A stretch of DNA of 64,000 nt from assembly GCF_023499255.1 (NCBI RefSeq), contig NZ_CP092183.1, positions 2,053,501 through 2,117,500 of the forward strand, in the 5' to 3' direction. The stretch comes from Couchioplanes caeruleus. GTDB taxonomy: Bacteria; Actinomycetota; Actinomycetes; Mycobacteriales; Micromonosporaceae. The notes below the pieces were generated by a model. It saw only the letters and a list, made by a program, of their open reading frames with translations, searched no databases and was not told the DNA's origin. Both the position numbers and the translations under genes were made by a program. Positions 47,805 through 57,300 of the stretch are shown here, piece by piece (within the stretch, counting starts at the first letter, position 1; the number at the start of each line of letters is the position of its first letter).

Positions 47805-49283
47805 TCAGCCCTTTCTCGCGGCCGTGACCAGCGCCGCCACCTCGTCCACCGCCCGCGCCGGTACTGCGGCGCCCCCGCCCGGGCCGGCCACGAGGTAGCC
47901 GGATCCGGTCGCCTCGACCCGTACGTGCGGGCCGGGCGGCGCGCCGCACCCGCGGGCGCAGCCCACCCAGTGCACCGGCACCCGTCCGTCGAAGGGCCGG
48001 ACGGCTGCGGAGGCGTCGGAGCGCACGTCGGCCAGGGATTTCGCGCAGCCGGGCCGGCCGGCGCAGGTGGTCACGCCGATCCACGGCGAGCCCGCGGCGA
48101 CCTCCAGGCCGGTCGCGGCCAGCCGATCGACCCACGACGCCGCCTCGGCCGGGTCCAGATCCGCTACGACGATGCCACGCCACGGTGTCACGACGAGCAC
48201 CGCGGCCGCCGACAGCGTCGTGAGCTGGGCGGGGGTGAGCCGGCCGAGCGGGACCAGGGCCGCCACGGCAGTTCCGTCGATCACCCCGATCGGTTCGTGC
48301 GACGCGGGCCGTGACGGCGGCGGCGCGGGGTTGGTGGGGGGCGGCGGGAAGGTGTGCGACGCGGGCCGTGACGGCGGCGGCGCGGGGTTGGTGGGGGACG
48401 GCGGGAAGGTGTGCGACGCGGGCCGTGACGGCGGCGGCGCGGGGTTGGTGGGGGACGGCGGGAAGGTGTGCGACGCGGGCTGCGACGGCGGCAGCGCGGA
48501 GTCGGTGGGAGGCGGCGGGAAGGTGTGCGACGCGGGCTGCGACGGCGGCAGCGCGGAGTCGGTGGGGGGCGGCGGGGCGGTGTGCGGCGCTGGTGCCGGG
48601 TCGGCGAGCGGAACGCCCAGCGCCGCGGCGGTGCGCGCCGCTGCCCGGGCCGGACCGTCGGTCAGCTCGCGCAGGCGCCACGGTCTGGCCTGGCCGGCGG
48701 CCACCGCCTCGCCGGCCAGGGCCAGGAACGCGTGTGCGCCCGCGAGCAGCGCCGGGACGAGCTGGTCCGGGCCGACGCGCAGCCCGGCGTCGCGGCCGGC
48801 GAACAGCACGGCGATGCGGTCGCCGGCCGGCAGGGACGCCACGTCCGCGGAATACGCCACGTCGCCGGCTCCGCCGTCGATCGCGAACAGGAAGCGTCCG
48901 GGCAGGGCCGCCAGCGCCGGGTCCGCGCACAGGGCATGGTCGAGCGCCGCGACCGGGGTGGGGTCGCCGATCAGCGGGGACGCGGCGATGTTGCGTACGA
49001 GCTCATGGGTCTGCGAAGGCAGCAGCCCGGCGGCCGCGAGACGGGCGGCGAGCCGCACCGCCGGGGCGCCGTTGAGCGCGCGGAGCTGGAGGTTGGCGCG
49101 GCTGGTCAGCTCGACGTGCCCGTCGCCCCACTCCGCGGCGATCTCCCGCAGCGCCCCGAGCTGGACGCCCGTGATGCGGCCGCCGGGGATGCGCACGCGC
49201 GCCAGCGGCCCGTCGGCGGCGTCGTGCAGCCGCAGAGCGCCGGGGCAGGCGTCGGCCGCGGTTGAACGATGGGGGGAGGACAC
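47805..49283 (-). CDS. cobG: Precorrin-3B synthase with a repeat-expanded proline-rich linker
   Basis: The protein has 492 residues from a GTG at 49283; an upstream ATG at 49334 is possible. TAGTAT sits 7 bases before the GTG, so a leaderless mRNA starting there is likely. The two halves are sulfite-reductase-like: an N-terminal part ([36 protein letters not shown]), and a C-terminal part with the cluster ligands CAGRPGC and CARGC for a 4Fe-4S centre. Between them lies a ~95-residue linker of five 19-residue units ([19 protein letters not shown] type). CobG hydroxylates precorrin-3A using oxygen, so the pathway is the aerobic one. Confidence 0.93.
   Translation of the reverse strand: MSSPHRSTAADACPGALRLHDAADGPLARVRIPGGRITGVQLGALREIAAEWGDGHVELTSRANLQLRALNGAPAVRLAARLAAAGLLPSQTHELVRNIAASPLIGDPTPVAALDHALCADPALAALPGRFLFAIDGGAGDVAYSADVASLPAGDRIAVLFAGRDAGLRVGPDQLVPALLAGAHAFLALAGEAVAAGQARPWRLRELTDGPARAAARTAAALGVPLADPAPAPHTAPPPPTDSALPPSQPASHTFPPPPTDSALPPSQPASHTFPPSPTNPAPPPSRPASHTFPPSPTNPAPPPSRPASHTFPPPPTNPAPPPSRPASHEPIGVIDGTAVAALVPLGRLTPAQLTTLSAAAVLVVTPWRGIVVADLDPAEAASWVDRLAATGLEVAAGSPWIGVTTCAGRPGCAKSLADVRSDASAAVRPFDGRVPVHWVGCARGCGAPPGPHVRVEATGSGYLVAGPGGGAAVPARAVDEVAALVTAARKG
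48301..48585. repeat. Five 57-bp tandem repeats inside cobG
   Basis: Units at 48301, 48358, 48415, 48472 and 48529, each exactly 57 bp, so the reading frame is kept. They encode 19-residue Pro/Ser/Thr-rich units: two near one end read [12 protein letters not shown], three read [12 protein letters not shown]. Neighbouring units are the most alike, as expected from local slippage or unequal recombination. Confidence 0.92.
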
Positions 49284-49355
49284 GGCCCGGATACTACGGA
49301 TCGGCCCTGACAGTTTTCCCGGCCCCGTCGGCATCGTCACACCGCGCGCCTCACG

Positions 49356-49384
49356 TTGACGCGGCCGGTCGCGGTCGGCAGAGT
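49356..49384 (+). promoter_or_regulatory. Candidate promoter for cobN
   Basis: TTGACG (49356-49361), a 17-base spacer and CAGAGT (49379-49384) lie directly before the riboswitch. The -10 is weak. A start near 49391 would place the whole aptamer in the leader. Confidence 0.4.
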
Positions 49385-49390
49385 GGGAGG

Positions 49391-49495
49391 CCACGTGCGG
49401 CGACGCCGCGGAGGAAGCCGGTGCGAATCCGGCGCGGTCCCGCCACTGTCACCGGTGCGCCCAGCGCTCCGGGAGCCAGGAACTCCGGTCGCCGT
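49391..49495 (+). ncRNA. Cobalamin riboswitch
   Basis: The leader contains the B12-box core: GAATCCGGCGCGGTCCCGCC then ACTGT (49432-49451), preceded by a GGAAGCCGG arm, and AGCCAGGAACTC (49474-49485). These are conserved parts of the coenzyme-B12 aptamer. The 5' boundary is approximate. It ends about 40 bases before the cobN GTG, close enough to hide the GAGGGGAGAG ribosome-binding region when cobalamin is bound. It should therefore repress cobN when coenzyme is plentiful. No second copy is seen before cobG or cobL. Confidence 0.9.
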
Positions 49496-49535
49496 GATTG
49501 CACCTAGCCGGGGCGCGGACCCCGAGGGGAGAGCC

Positions 49536-52500
49536 GTGTTCCTGCTGCTGTCGACGTCCGACACCGACCTGCTCAGCGCCCGGGCCAGTGGCCGGGAGTG
49601 GCGCCTGGGCAACCCGGCCCGCACCGCCGTCGAGGATCTGGCCGCCCTCACCGAGGGCGTCGGCCTGGTCGTCGTGCGCATCCTCGGTGGCCGCCGGGCC
49701 TGGGAGGAGGGGCTCGACGCGCTGCTCGCGGGCCCGGTCCCGGTGGTCGTGCTCGGCGGTGAGCAGGCGCCCGACGCCGACCTCATGAAGCTGTCGACCG
49801 TGCCGGCCGGTGTCGCCGCGGAGGCGCACGGCTATCTGGCATACGGCGGGCCGGACAACCTGGCTGCGCTGCACGACTTCCTGTCCGACACGATCCTGCT
49901 GACCGGCAACGGCTTCGCGGCGCCGGTGGCCGCGCCCGACTGGGGTGTCCTCGAGCGCGAGACGCAGCCGATCGACGGGCCGACGGTCGCGGTCCTCTAC
50001 TACCGCGCGCACCACATGGCCGGGAACACCGCCTTCGTGGACGCGCTGTGCCGGGCGGTCGAGGCCGAGGGTGGCCGGCCGCTGCCGATCTTCACCGCTT
50101 CCCTGCGTACGGCCTCGGCGGAGCTCCTGGCCGAGTTGCGCAAGGCGGACGCGCTGGTCGTGACCGTGCTCGCCGCGGGCGGCACGAAGCCCGCGACGGT
50201 CAGCGCCGGCGGCGACGACGAGGCGTGGGACGTCGGGGTGCTCGCCGACCTGGACGTGCCGATCCTGCAGGGGTTGTGCCTGACCAGCAGCCGCGAGGCG
50301 TGGGAGGCCAGCGACGACGGGCTGTCCCCGCTGGACGCCGCGACGCAGGTGGCGATCCCCGAGTTCGACGGCCGGATCATCACCGTGCCGTTCAGCTTCA
50401 AGGAGCTCGACCGGGACGGGCTGTCGGTGTACGTGCCCGATCCGGAGCGCGCCGCCCGGGTCGCCGGCATCGCCGTGGCGCACGCGCGGCTGCGGCACAT
50501 CCCGCCGGCCGAGCGCCGGATCGTGGTGATGCTCTCGGCGTATCCGACGAAGCACTCGCGCATCGGCAACGCCGTCGGGCTCGACACGCCCGCCTCGACC
50601 GTGCGCCTGCTGGCCGCGCTCGCCGAGCGGGGATACCGGACCGGGTCGTTCCCGGGCGTGGCCGAGCAGGACGGCGACGCGCTGATCCACGCGCTCATCG
50701 CCGCCGGTGGGCAGGACCCGGACTGGCTCACCGAGGAGCAGCTGGAGAGCAACACCGTCCGGATCAGCGGCGAGCGGTACGCGGCCTGGTTCGCCACGCT
50801 TCCCGAGGACCTGCGCGAGGCGATGGAGCGGCACTGGGGACCGCCGCCCGGCGAGCTGTACGTCGACAACGGCGACATCGTGCTGGCCGCGCTGCGCGAC
50901 GAGAACACCGTCGTGATGGTGCAGCCGCCGCGCGGTTTCGGTGCGAACCCGGTGGCCATCTACCATGATCCCGACCTGCCGCCGAGCCACCACTACCTCG
51001 CCGCTTACCGGTGGCTGGGCGACGAGTTCGGCGCGCACGCGGTCGTGCACGTCGGCAAGCACGGCAACCTCGAGTGGCTGCCGGGCAAGAACGTGGGCAT
51101 GTCCGCCTCGGACGGCACCGACGCGGCGCTGGGCAACCTGCCGCTGATCTACCCGTTCCTGGTCAACGACCCGGGCGAGGGCACGCAGGCGAAGCGCCGG
51201 GCGCACGCCACGCTGGTCGACCACCTGATCCCGCCGATGGCCCGCGCCGAGTCGTACGGCGACATCGCCCGCCTGGAGCAGCTGCTCGACGAGCACGCGA
51301 ACATCGCCGCGCTGGACCCGGCGAAGCTGCCGGCCATCCGCTCGCAGATCTGGACGCTGATCCAGGCCGCCAAGATGGACCACGACCTGGGCCTGGCCCA
51401 CCGGCCCGGCGACGAGGAGTTCGACGAGTTCATCCTGCACGTCGACGGCTGGCTGTGCGAGGTCAAGGACGTGCAGATCCGCGACGGCCTGCACGTGCTG
51501 GGCGCCGCGCCGACCGGCGAGGCGCGCGTCAACCTGGTGCTGGCCATGCTGCGCGCCAAGCAGATGTGGGCCGGGCAGGTCGCCGCGCTCCCGGGCCTGC
51601 GCGAGGCGCTCGGCCTGCGCGAGGACGCCTCGACCGCGGAGACGGACGCGGTGGAGGGGAAGGCCCGGGCACTGGTCGCGGCGATGGAGGAGGCCGGCTG
51701 GCCGCAGGACGTCCCGGACATCACGGACGATCCTCAGGTACGGGAGATCCTGGGGTTCGCGGCTCGCGAGGTCGTGCCCCGGCTCGCGCGGACCACCGAC
51801 GAGCTGACGAACGTGCTGCACGCGCTGGACGGCGGGTACGTGCCGGCCGGCCCGAGCGGCTCCCCGCTGCGCGGCCTGATCAACGTGCTGCCGACCGGCC
51901 GCAACTTCTACTCCGTCGACCCGAAGGCCATCCCGAGCGCGCTCGCCTGGGAGACCGGTCAGGCGATGGCCGAGTCGCTGCTCAAGCGCTACCGCGACGA
52001 CCACGGCGACTGGCCGAAGTCGGTCGGGCTCTCCGCCTGGGGCACGAGCGCGATGCGCACGGCCGGCGACGACATCGCCGAGATCCTCGCGCTGATCGGC
52101 GTACGCCCGGTGTGGGATCCCGCCTCGCGACGGGTCACCGGCATCGAACCGATCGGGCTGGACGAGCTGGGCCGGCCCCGCATCGACGTGACCGTGCGCA
52201 TCTCCGGCTTCTTCCGCGACGCGTTCCCGCACGTGGTGGCGCTGCTGGACGACGCGTTCGGGCTGGTCGCCGCCCTGGAGGAGGCGCCGGAGCACAACTT
52301 CGTCCGGGCCCACGCGACGGCCGACACGCAGGCGGGCAAGACGTGGCGGCAGGCGACCACCCGTATCTTCGGTTCCCGGCCGGGGGCGTACGGCGCCGGC
52401 ATCCTCCCGCTGATCGACAGCCGCAACTGGCGCGGCGACGCCGACCTGGCCGAGGTGTACGCGGTCTGGGGCGGCTTCGCGTACGGCCGGGGCCTGGACG

Positions 52501-53081
52501 GTGTTCCGGCGCGCGGGGACATGGAGACCGCGTACCGGCGCATCGAGGTGGCGGCGAAGAACATCGACACCCGCGAGCACGACATCGCCGACTCGGACGA
52601 CTACTTCCAGTACCACGGCGGCATGATCGCCACGGTACGGGCGCTGACCGGGCGGGCGCCGGCCGCGTACATCGGTGACTCGACGAACCCGGACGCCACC
52701 CGGACCCGCAGCCTCACCGAGGAGACCGCCCGGGTGTTCCGGGCGCGCGTGGTCAATCCCCGCTGGATCGCCGCGATGCGCCGGCACGGCTACAAGGGCG
52801 CGTTCGAGCTGGCCGCGACGGTCGACTACCTCTTCGGCTACGACGCCACCGCGGGCGTGGTGGCCGACTGGATGTACGAGCAGCTCGCCGCGGCGTACGT
52901 GCTGGACCCGGAGAACCAGAAGTTCATGACGCAGTCCAACCCGTGGGCCCTGCACGGCATCACGGAACGCCTGCTCGAGGCGGCCGACCGCAAGCTGTGG
53001 GAGGCTCCCGACCCGGGCACCCTCGCCGCGCTGCAGCAGGTCTACCTCGAGACGGAGGGTGACCTGGAGGGCGAGGGGTAG
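49536..53081 (+). CDS. cobN: Aerobic cobaltochelatase subunit CobN
   Basis: The protein has 1181 residues from a GTG at 49536 with a GAGGGGAGAG site; the frame is open further upstream through the riboswitch, which is not coding. The CobN/magnesium-chelatase-H signature is clear: AVVHVGKHGNLEWLPGKNVGMS (quoted in part), SAYPTKHSRIGNAVGLDTPAS, NVLPTGRNFYSVDPKAIPS, and SAWGTSAMRTAGDDIAEIL. With CobS and CobT it inserts cobalt into hydrogenobyrinate a,c-diamide using ATP. cobS/cobT are not in the window. It is divergent from cobG and is the only visible gene under the B12 riboswitch. Confidence 0.96.
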   Translation: MFLLLSTSDTDLLSARASGREWRLGNPARTAVEDLAALTEGVGLVVVRILGGRRAWEEGLDALLAGPVPVVVLGGEQAPDADLMKLSTVPAGVAAEAHGYLAYGGPDNLAALHDFLSDTILLTGNGFAAPVAAPDWGVLERETQPIDGPTVAVLYYRAHHMAGNTAFVDALCRAVEAEGGRPLPIFTASLRTASAELLAELRKADALVVTVLAAGGTKPATVSAGGDDEAWDVGVLADLDVPILQGLCLTSSREAWEASDDGLSPLDAATQVAIPEFDGRIITVPFSFKELDRDGLSVYVPDPERAARVAGIAVAHARLRHIPPAERRIVVMLSAYPTKHSRIGNAVGLDTPASTVRLLAALAERGYRTGSFPGVAEQDGDALIHALIAAGGQDPDWLTEEQLESNTVRISGERYAAWFATLPEDLREAMERHWGPPPGELYVDNGDIVLAALRDENTVVMVQPPRGFGANPVAIYHDPDLPPSHHYLAAYRWLGDEFGAHAVVHVGKHGNLEWLPGKNVGMSASDGTDAALGNLPLIYPFLVNDPGEGTQAKRRAHATLVDHLIPPMARAESYGDIARLEQLLDEHANIAALDPAKLPAIRSQIWTLIQAAKMDHDLGLAHRPGDEEFDEFILHVDGWLCEVKDVQIRDGLHVLGAAPTGEARVNLVLAMLRAKQMWAGQVAALPGLREALGLREDASTAETDAVEGKARALVAAMEEAGWPQDVPDITDDPQVREILGFAAREVVPRLARTTDELTNVLHALDGGYVPAGPSGSPLRGLINVLPTGRNFYSVDPKAIPSALAWETGQAMAESLLKRYRDDHGDWPKSVGLSAWGTSAMRTAGDDIAEILALIGVRPVWDPASRRVTGIEPIGLDELGRPRIDVTVRISGFFRDAFPHVVALLDDAFGLVAALEEAPEHNFVRAHATADTQAGKTWRQATTRIFGSRPGAYGAGILPLIDSRNWRGDADLAEVYAVWGGFAYGRGLDGVPARGDMETAYRRIEVAAKNIDTREHDIADSDDYFQYHGGMIATVRALTGRAPAAYIGDSTNPDATRTRSLTEETARVFRARVVNPRWIAAMRRHGYKGAFELAATVDYLFGYDATAGVVADWMYEQLAAAYVLDPENQKFMTQSNPWALHGITERLLEAADRKLWEAPDPGTLAALQQVYLETEGDLEGEG

Positions 53082-53187
53082 GGCCTGCACTACCTTGGCC
53101 CGGCAGCCTGCGGCATTCAGCTGGACCGCCGCTCTCCATAGCGTTCTAGGCATGTGGAGAGCAGCGAAAACACCAGCACGAGACGCT

Positions 53188-53943
53188 ATGCCGACCCCGG
53201 GCGCGCTGGCCGTCCGGACCGAGCAACTGACCCGCGTCTACCGCACCGGCGGGCAGAGCGTCACCGCCCTCGCCGGTGTGGACGCCTCGTTCGCCCGGGG
53301 CACCTTCACCGCGGTGATGGGCCCGTCGGGTTCCGGGAAGAGCACGCTGCTGCAGACCGCGGCGGGGCTGGACCGGCCCACGTCGGGGCGGGTCTGGATC
53401 GGCGCCACCGAGCTGTCCCGACTGTCCGAGACCGCGCTGACCAAGTTGCGGCGTACCCAGGTCGGCTTCGTCTTCCAGGCGTTCAACCTGATCGGCGCGC
53501 TCACGGTCGAGGAGAACATCGAGCTGCCGCTGCGGCTGGCCGACGCGCGGCCGGACCGGCAGTGGCTCGCCGAGGTGGTGGAGCGGGTCGGGCTGGGTGA
53601 CCGGCTGCGGCACCGGCCGAGCGCCCTCTCCGGCGGCCAGCAGCAGCGCGTGGCGATCGCCCGGGCGCTGGCCACCCGGCCGGATGTCATCTTCTGCGAC
53701 GAGCCCACCGGCGCCCTGGACACCCAGACCGCCGCCGAGGTGCTGTCGCTGCTGCGCGCGGTCGTGGACGAGCACGGCCAGACGGTCGTCATGGTCACCC
53801 ACGACCCGGTGGCCGCCTCGTACGCGGACCGCGTCATGGTGCTGGCCGACGGCCGGATCGTGCGGGACATGCCGCAGCCGGGTGCGAACCGCATCGCCGA
53901 GGAGCTGGCGTCGCTGGGCCGTACCGTGCAGGGGGTGCGGTGA
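53188..53943 (+). CDS. ABC transporter ATP-binding protein (MacB/LolD type)
   Basis: About 251 residues from the ATG at 53188; an upstream ATG at 53152 adds 12 codons. Walker A is GPSGSGKST, the signature is LSGGQQQRVAIARAL, Walker B is VIFCDEPTGALD, and the H-loop is VTHDP. The FQAFNLIGALTVEENIELPL stretch is typical of the LolD/MacB family that powers FtsX-like permeases. The permease gene starts 3 bases after its stop. It likely exports a peptide, lipid or antibiotic. Position inside the cob locus does not by itself imply cobalamin transport. Confidence 0.92.
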   Translation: MPTPGALAVRTEQLTRVYRTGGQSVTALAGVDASFARGTFTAVMGPSGSGKSTLLQTAAGLDRPTSGRVWIGATELSRLSETALTKLRRTQVGFVFQAFNLIGALTVEENIELPLRLADARPDRQWLAEVVERVGLGDRLRHRPSALSGGQQQRVAIARALATRPDVIFCDEPTGALDTQTAAEVLSLLRAVVDEHGQTVVMVTHDPVAASYADRVMVLADGRIVRDMPQPGANRIAEELASLGRTVQGVR

Positions 53944-53946
53944 ACC

Positions 53947-56436
53947 ATGGTCAAGCTCGCCGCTCAGATGCTGCGCCGCCGGATCGGCAGCGCCCTCGCC
54001 ACGCTGGTCGCCCTGACCGTGGGGGTCGTGATCCTCACCGCGCTGGGCGCCATGGTGGAGTCCGGCCTGCGATACCGGCCGGCCGTCCAGCAGTACGCCG
54101 CGGCCGACGTCGTCGTGGCCCACCGCGAACTGTCCTTCACGACCAAGGAACTGGGCGACGTCAACCACGTCACCGTGGGACTGCCGGAGGGCGGCACGGT
54201 GCCGGCCGCCCTGGCCGATCAGCTCCGCACGGTTCCGGGGGTGGCCACAGTGGCCGTCGACACCCGGGTTCCGGTCCTCGGCTCCGGCCCCGCCACGGGC
54301 CACGGGTGGGGCGCTGCCGCGCTGACCCCGTACACGATCGTCAAGGGTGACCCGCCCGCCCGCGCCGGCGACGTGGTGCTGGACGCCCGCCTCGCCGGCG
54401 GCGCCGGGCCGGGCGACCGCACCACCCTGATCATCGGGGGTATGGCCCGCGAATTCCGGGTCAGCGGCGTCGCGACGGGCGCCGGGCCGCAGAGCGTCTT
54501 CTTCACCGACGAGCAGGCGGCGACGCTCGCCGCCAAGCCGGGGAAGGCCGACGCGATCGGCGTCGTGGCGAAGCCGGGCGCCGACGTGGACGCGGTGGCC
54601 GCGGCGGTCGGCAGGATCGCCGACGGAGCCGGCGCCGAGACGTACGCCGGAAGCGGCCTGGGCGCGGCCGAGGGCGGCTCGGAGTCGCCGCAGGGCCTGC
54701 TCATCACGATCGGCGCGTCGCTCGGCGGGTACGTGGCGATGCTGGTCGGGTTCGTGGTGGCCGGGACGATCGGCCTCTCGGTCCGGCACCGCCGCCGCGA
54801 CCTGGCCCTGCTGCGCGCAGTGGCCGCCACCCCCGGCCAGGCCCGCCGGATGGTCGTGGCCGAGGCCGTGCTGCTCGGCCTGGTGGGCGCCGCGATCGGT
54901 GTCCCGGGCGGTTACCTGGCGACCGAGTGGGTCCACGGCCAGTTCGTCGACCGGGGTTTCCTGCCCGCGGGCTTCCCGATGAGCATGGGGCCGCTCGCCG
55001 CCGTGACCGCGGTGGTGACGACGCTGCTGGTGGCGATGCTGTCCGCGCTGGCCGCCGCGCGCCGGGTGACGAAGATCCGCGCGACCGAGGCGCTCGGCGA
55101 GGCGGCGGTGGAGCCCGCGCAGAGCGGCAAGGTGCGGCTGGTGTCCGGCGTGCTGACGCTGACCGGCGCCGGTACGGCCAGCTCCCTCACGGTCGGCGCC
55201 GGCGGGCAGACAGCCCTGGCCGGCGCGATCGGGATGCTGTACCTCTTCGTCCTCGCGGTGGCGCTGCTGGCGCCCTGGATCAACCGGGCCGGCGCCCAGC
55301 TGCTCACCCCGCTGCTGCGCGGCGTCTGGGGCACCAGCGGCTACCTGGCCACGAAGAACCTGAAGGCGAACGCGCAGGGCATGACCACCGTGCTGACCGC
55401 GCTGGTGCTGTCGGTCGGCTTCGGCGGCTCGGTGTGGTTCCTGCAGGACAACCTGCAGCGCCAGACGGTCGAGCAGGCCCGCGAGGGCACGCTCGCCCAG
55501 CACGCGCTCGTCTCCCCGGCCGGGTTGCCCGCCGGCGCGGCCGCCGCCGCCCGCGCCATCCCCGGCGTGCAGGGCGCGACCGGCGTCCGGCACACGTCCG
55601 TGATCGTGAAGGCGCTGGGCGACGCCGAGCCGGTGTCCGCGCAGGCCGTCGACGCCGGCGGCGCCGGAACGCTCGACCTGCACGTCACCTCGGGCAGCAT
55701 GGCCGGCCTGGGCACCGACGGTGTCGCGGTCTCCGAGCTGCAGGCCGGCAGCGCGGGCTGGAAGGTGGGGGAGCGCGCCTCGTTCTGGCTGGGCGACGGC
55801 ACTCCGGTGGAGCTCCGCGTGGCGGCGATCTACCGGCGCGGGCTGGGCTTCGGCGACGTGACGCTGCCCCGGGAGGTGGTCGCCGGGCACACCGCGAAGG
55901 ACCTCGACGACCAGGTGCTGATCCGGACGGCGACCGGTGCGGACGTCGACGAGGCGCTGGCCTCCCTGGCGGCCCGGTACCCCGGCAGCACGGTCGTCGC
56001 CTCCGCGGACCAGAACAAGCAGCTCGCCCGGGACATGGCGGTCAGCGCGTGGCTGAACAAGCTCCTCATCGGCGTGATGGTCGGCTACGCGGCGCTCGCC
56101 GCGGCCAACACGATGGTGATGGCCGCCCTGGCCCGGCGTCGCGAGCTGTCCCTGCTGCGCCTGGCCGGCGTCACGAAGCGGCAGGTCAAGCGCATGGTGC
56201 ATGCCGAGCAGGCGGGGCTGCTGGGAGTCGCGCTGGTGATCGGTGGCGGTATTGCGGCCACCACGCTGATCGCGGTGGTGAACGCCCTGACCGGGGACCC
56301 GGTGCCGTACGTGCCCGCGCTCGGCTGGGTGGCCGTGCTCGGCGGGACGGCGCTGCTGGCGCTGGTCACCACGGTGCTGCCGGTCGGCCGCCTGCTGCGG
56401 GTGCCGCCGGTGGAGAGCATCGGCACCAAGGAATAG
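53947..56436 (+). CDS. ABC transporter permease (FtsX/MacB-like, two FtsX domains)
   Basis: The protein has 829 residues with an N-terminal membrane helix (IGSALATLVALTVGVVILTAL), a large external domain, then two blocks of three to four helices. One lies around residues 255-440 and the other at the C-terminus (YAALAAANTMVMAALA, LGWVAVLGGTALLALVTTVLP). Both blocks resemble FtsX domains, with a short RRRRDLALLRA- / RRRELSLLRLAG-type cytoplasmic coupling helix in each. It works with the ATPase encoded just upstream as a mechanotransducing exporter or lipoprotein/antibiotic efflux pump. Substrate unknown. Confidence 0.9.
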   Translation: MVKLAAQMLRRRIGSALATLVALTVGVVILTALGAMVESGLRYRPAVQQYAAADVVVAHRELSFTTKELGDVNHVTVGLPEGGTVPAALADQLRTVPGVATVAVDTRVPVLGSGPATGHGWGAAALTPYTIVKGDPPARAGDVVLDARLAGGAGPGDRTTLIIGGMAREFRVSGVATGAGPQSVFFTDEQAATLAAKPGKADAIGVVAKPGADVDAVAAAVGRIADGAGAETYAGSGLGAAEGGSESPQGLLITIGASLGGYVAMLVGFVVAGTIGLSVRHRRRDLALLRAVAATPGQARRMVVAEAVLLGLVGAAIGVPGGYLATEWVHGQFVDRGFLPAGFPMSMGPLAAVTAVVTTLLVAMLSALAAARRVTKIRATEALGEAAVEPAQSGKVRLVSGVLTLTGAGTASSLTVGAGGQTALAGAIGMLYLFVLAVALLAPWINRAGAQLLTPLLRGVWGTSGYLATKNLKANAQGMTTVLTALVLSVGFGGSVWFLQDNLQRQTVEQAREGTLAQHALVSPAGLPAGAAAAARAIPGVQGATGVRHTSVIVKALGDAEPVSAQAVDAGGAGTLDLHVTSGSMAGLGTDGVAVSELQAGSAGWKVGERASFWLGDGTPVELRVAAIYRRGLGFGDVTLPREVVAGHTAKDLDDQVLIRTATGADVDEALASLAARYPGSTVVASADQNKQLARDMAVSAWLNKLLIGVMVGYAALAAANTMVMAALARRRELSLLRLAGVTKRQVKRMVHAEQAGLLGVALVIGGGIAATTLIAVVNALTGDPVPYVPALGWVAVLGGTALLALVTTVLPVGRLLRVPPVESIGTKE

Positions 56437-56517
56437 CAGATGGTCACGCGGCAGTGCCCGCGGGCGGCCTCGCCGCATGGGGGACGAGCTGGGCGAGCTC
56501 GTCGCGGCCGGCAGACT

Positions 56518-57270
56518 CTAGGTACGGCGGCGCAGCAGGTACGTGTCCATGATCCAGCCGTGCCGTTCGCGGGCCTCGGCGCGGACCCGGCGGATCTCTT
56601 CGGCCACCTCGGCGAGCGGCCCGGAGATCAGCAGCTCGTCCGGCGTGCCGATGTACGCGCCCCAGTAGATGTCGACGTCGCCGTCGACCGTCCCGAAGCT
56701 CTGCTGCGCGTCCAGCATCACGATCACGTCGTCCACGCCGGGCGGCCACTGCTCCGCGAGCCGGCGGCCGGTCGTGACCTGGAACGGCCGCCCCACCCGG
56801 TTGACGCCGATCCGGTGCTTCGCGGCCAGTGCGGAGACGCTGCTGATGCCCGGCACGACCTCGTACTCGAAGCGGGTCGCGCCGCGCGCGAGGATCTCGT
56901 CGAGGATCGCGATGGTCGAGTCGTACAGCGACGGGTCGCCCCAGACCAGGAACGCGCCGACCTCGTCGTCGAGCAGGTGCTCGCTGATCAGGGCCTCGGT
57001 CACCTCGGACCGGCGCCGTCGCCAGTCGGCGATCGTGCCCTCGTAGTCGGCGGGGGTCCGGTCCCGGTCCGGGTCGCGGCCCTCGGCGATGCGGCGGCCG
57101 GGCTTGCCGTACGCCTTCAGCATCCGGCGCCGCAGCTCGATCATGCTCTCCTTGGCCTCGCCCTTGTCGAGCAGGAAGAACACGTCCGTCCGGCCGATCG
57201 CCTTGGCTGCCTGCAGGGTGAGGTGGTCGGGGTCGCCGGCCCCGATCCCGATGACGTAGATCTTCCGCAC
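56518..57270 (-). CDS. cobF: Precorrin-6A synthase (deacetylating)
   Basis: The protein has 250 residues. KIYVIGIGAGDPDHLTLQA at the start is the SAM-dependent tetrapyrrole-methyltransferase signature. FLVWGDPSLYDSTIAIL, FEYEVVPGISSVSALAA and WIMDTYLLRR near the end are CobF features. It methylates C1 with loss of acetate, a step specific to the oxygen-dependent pathway. It lies 3.4 kb from cobN, past an ABC exporter, and is the downstream partner of dinB (30 bp gap), so it is outside the main cob operons. Confidence 0.93.
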   Translation of the reverse strand: MRKIYVIGIGAGDPDHLTLQAAKAIGRTDVFFLLDKGEAKESMIELRRRMLKAYGKPGRRIAEGRDPDRDRTPADYEGTIADWRRRRSEVTEALISEHLLDDEVGAFLVWGDPSLYDSTIAILDEILARGATRFEYEVVPGISSVSALAAKHRIGVNRVGRPFQVTTGRRLAEQWPPGVDDVIVMLDAQQSFGTVDGDVDIYWGAYIGTPDELLISGPLAEVAEEIRRVRAEARERHGWIMDTYLLRRRT

Positions 57271-57300
57271 GCCGTGCAGTCTGCCCGACCCGTGCCCGGC

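Noticed and set aside
49449..53153. Minus-strand frame of about 1230 codons opposite cobN
   Set aside because: It mirrors cobN codon bias, has no recognisable domain, and would also cross the riboswitch. cobN is unmistakable on the other strand.
53146..56478. Minus-strand frame of about 1100 codons opposite the ABC exporter
   Set aside because: Repetitive Gly/Arg/His-rich composition, no domain, and antisense to two clear transporter genes.
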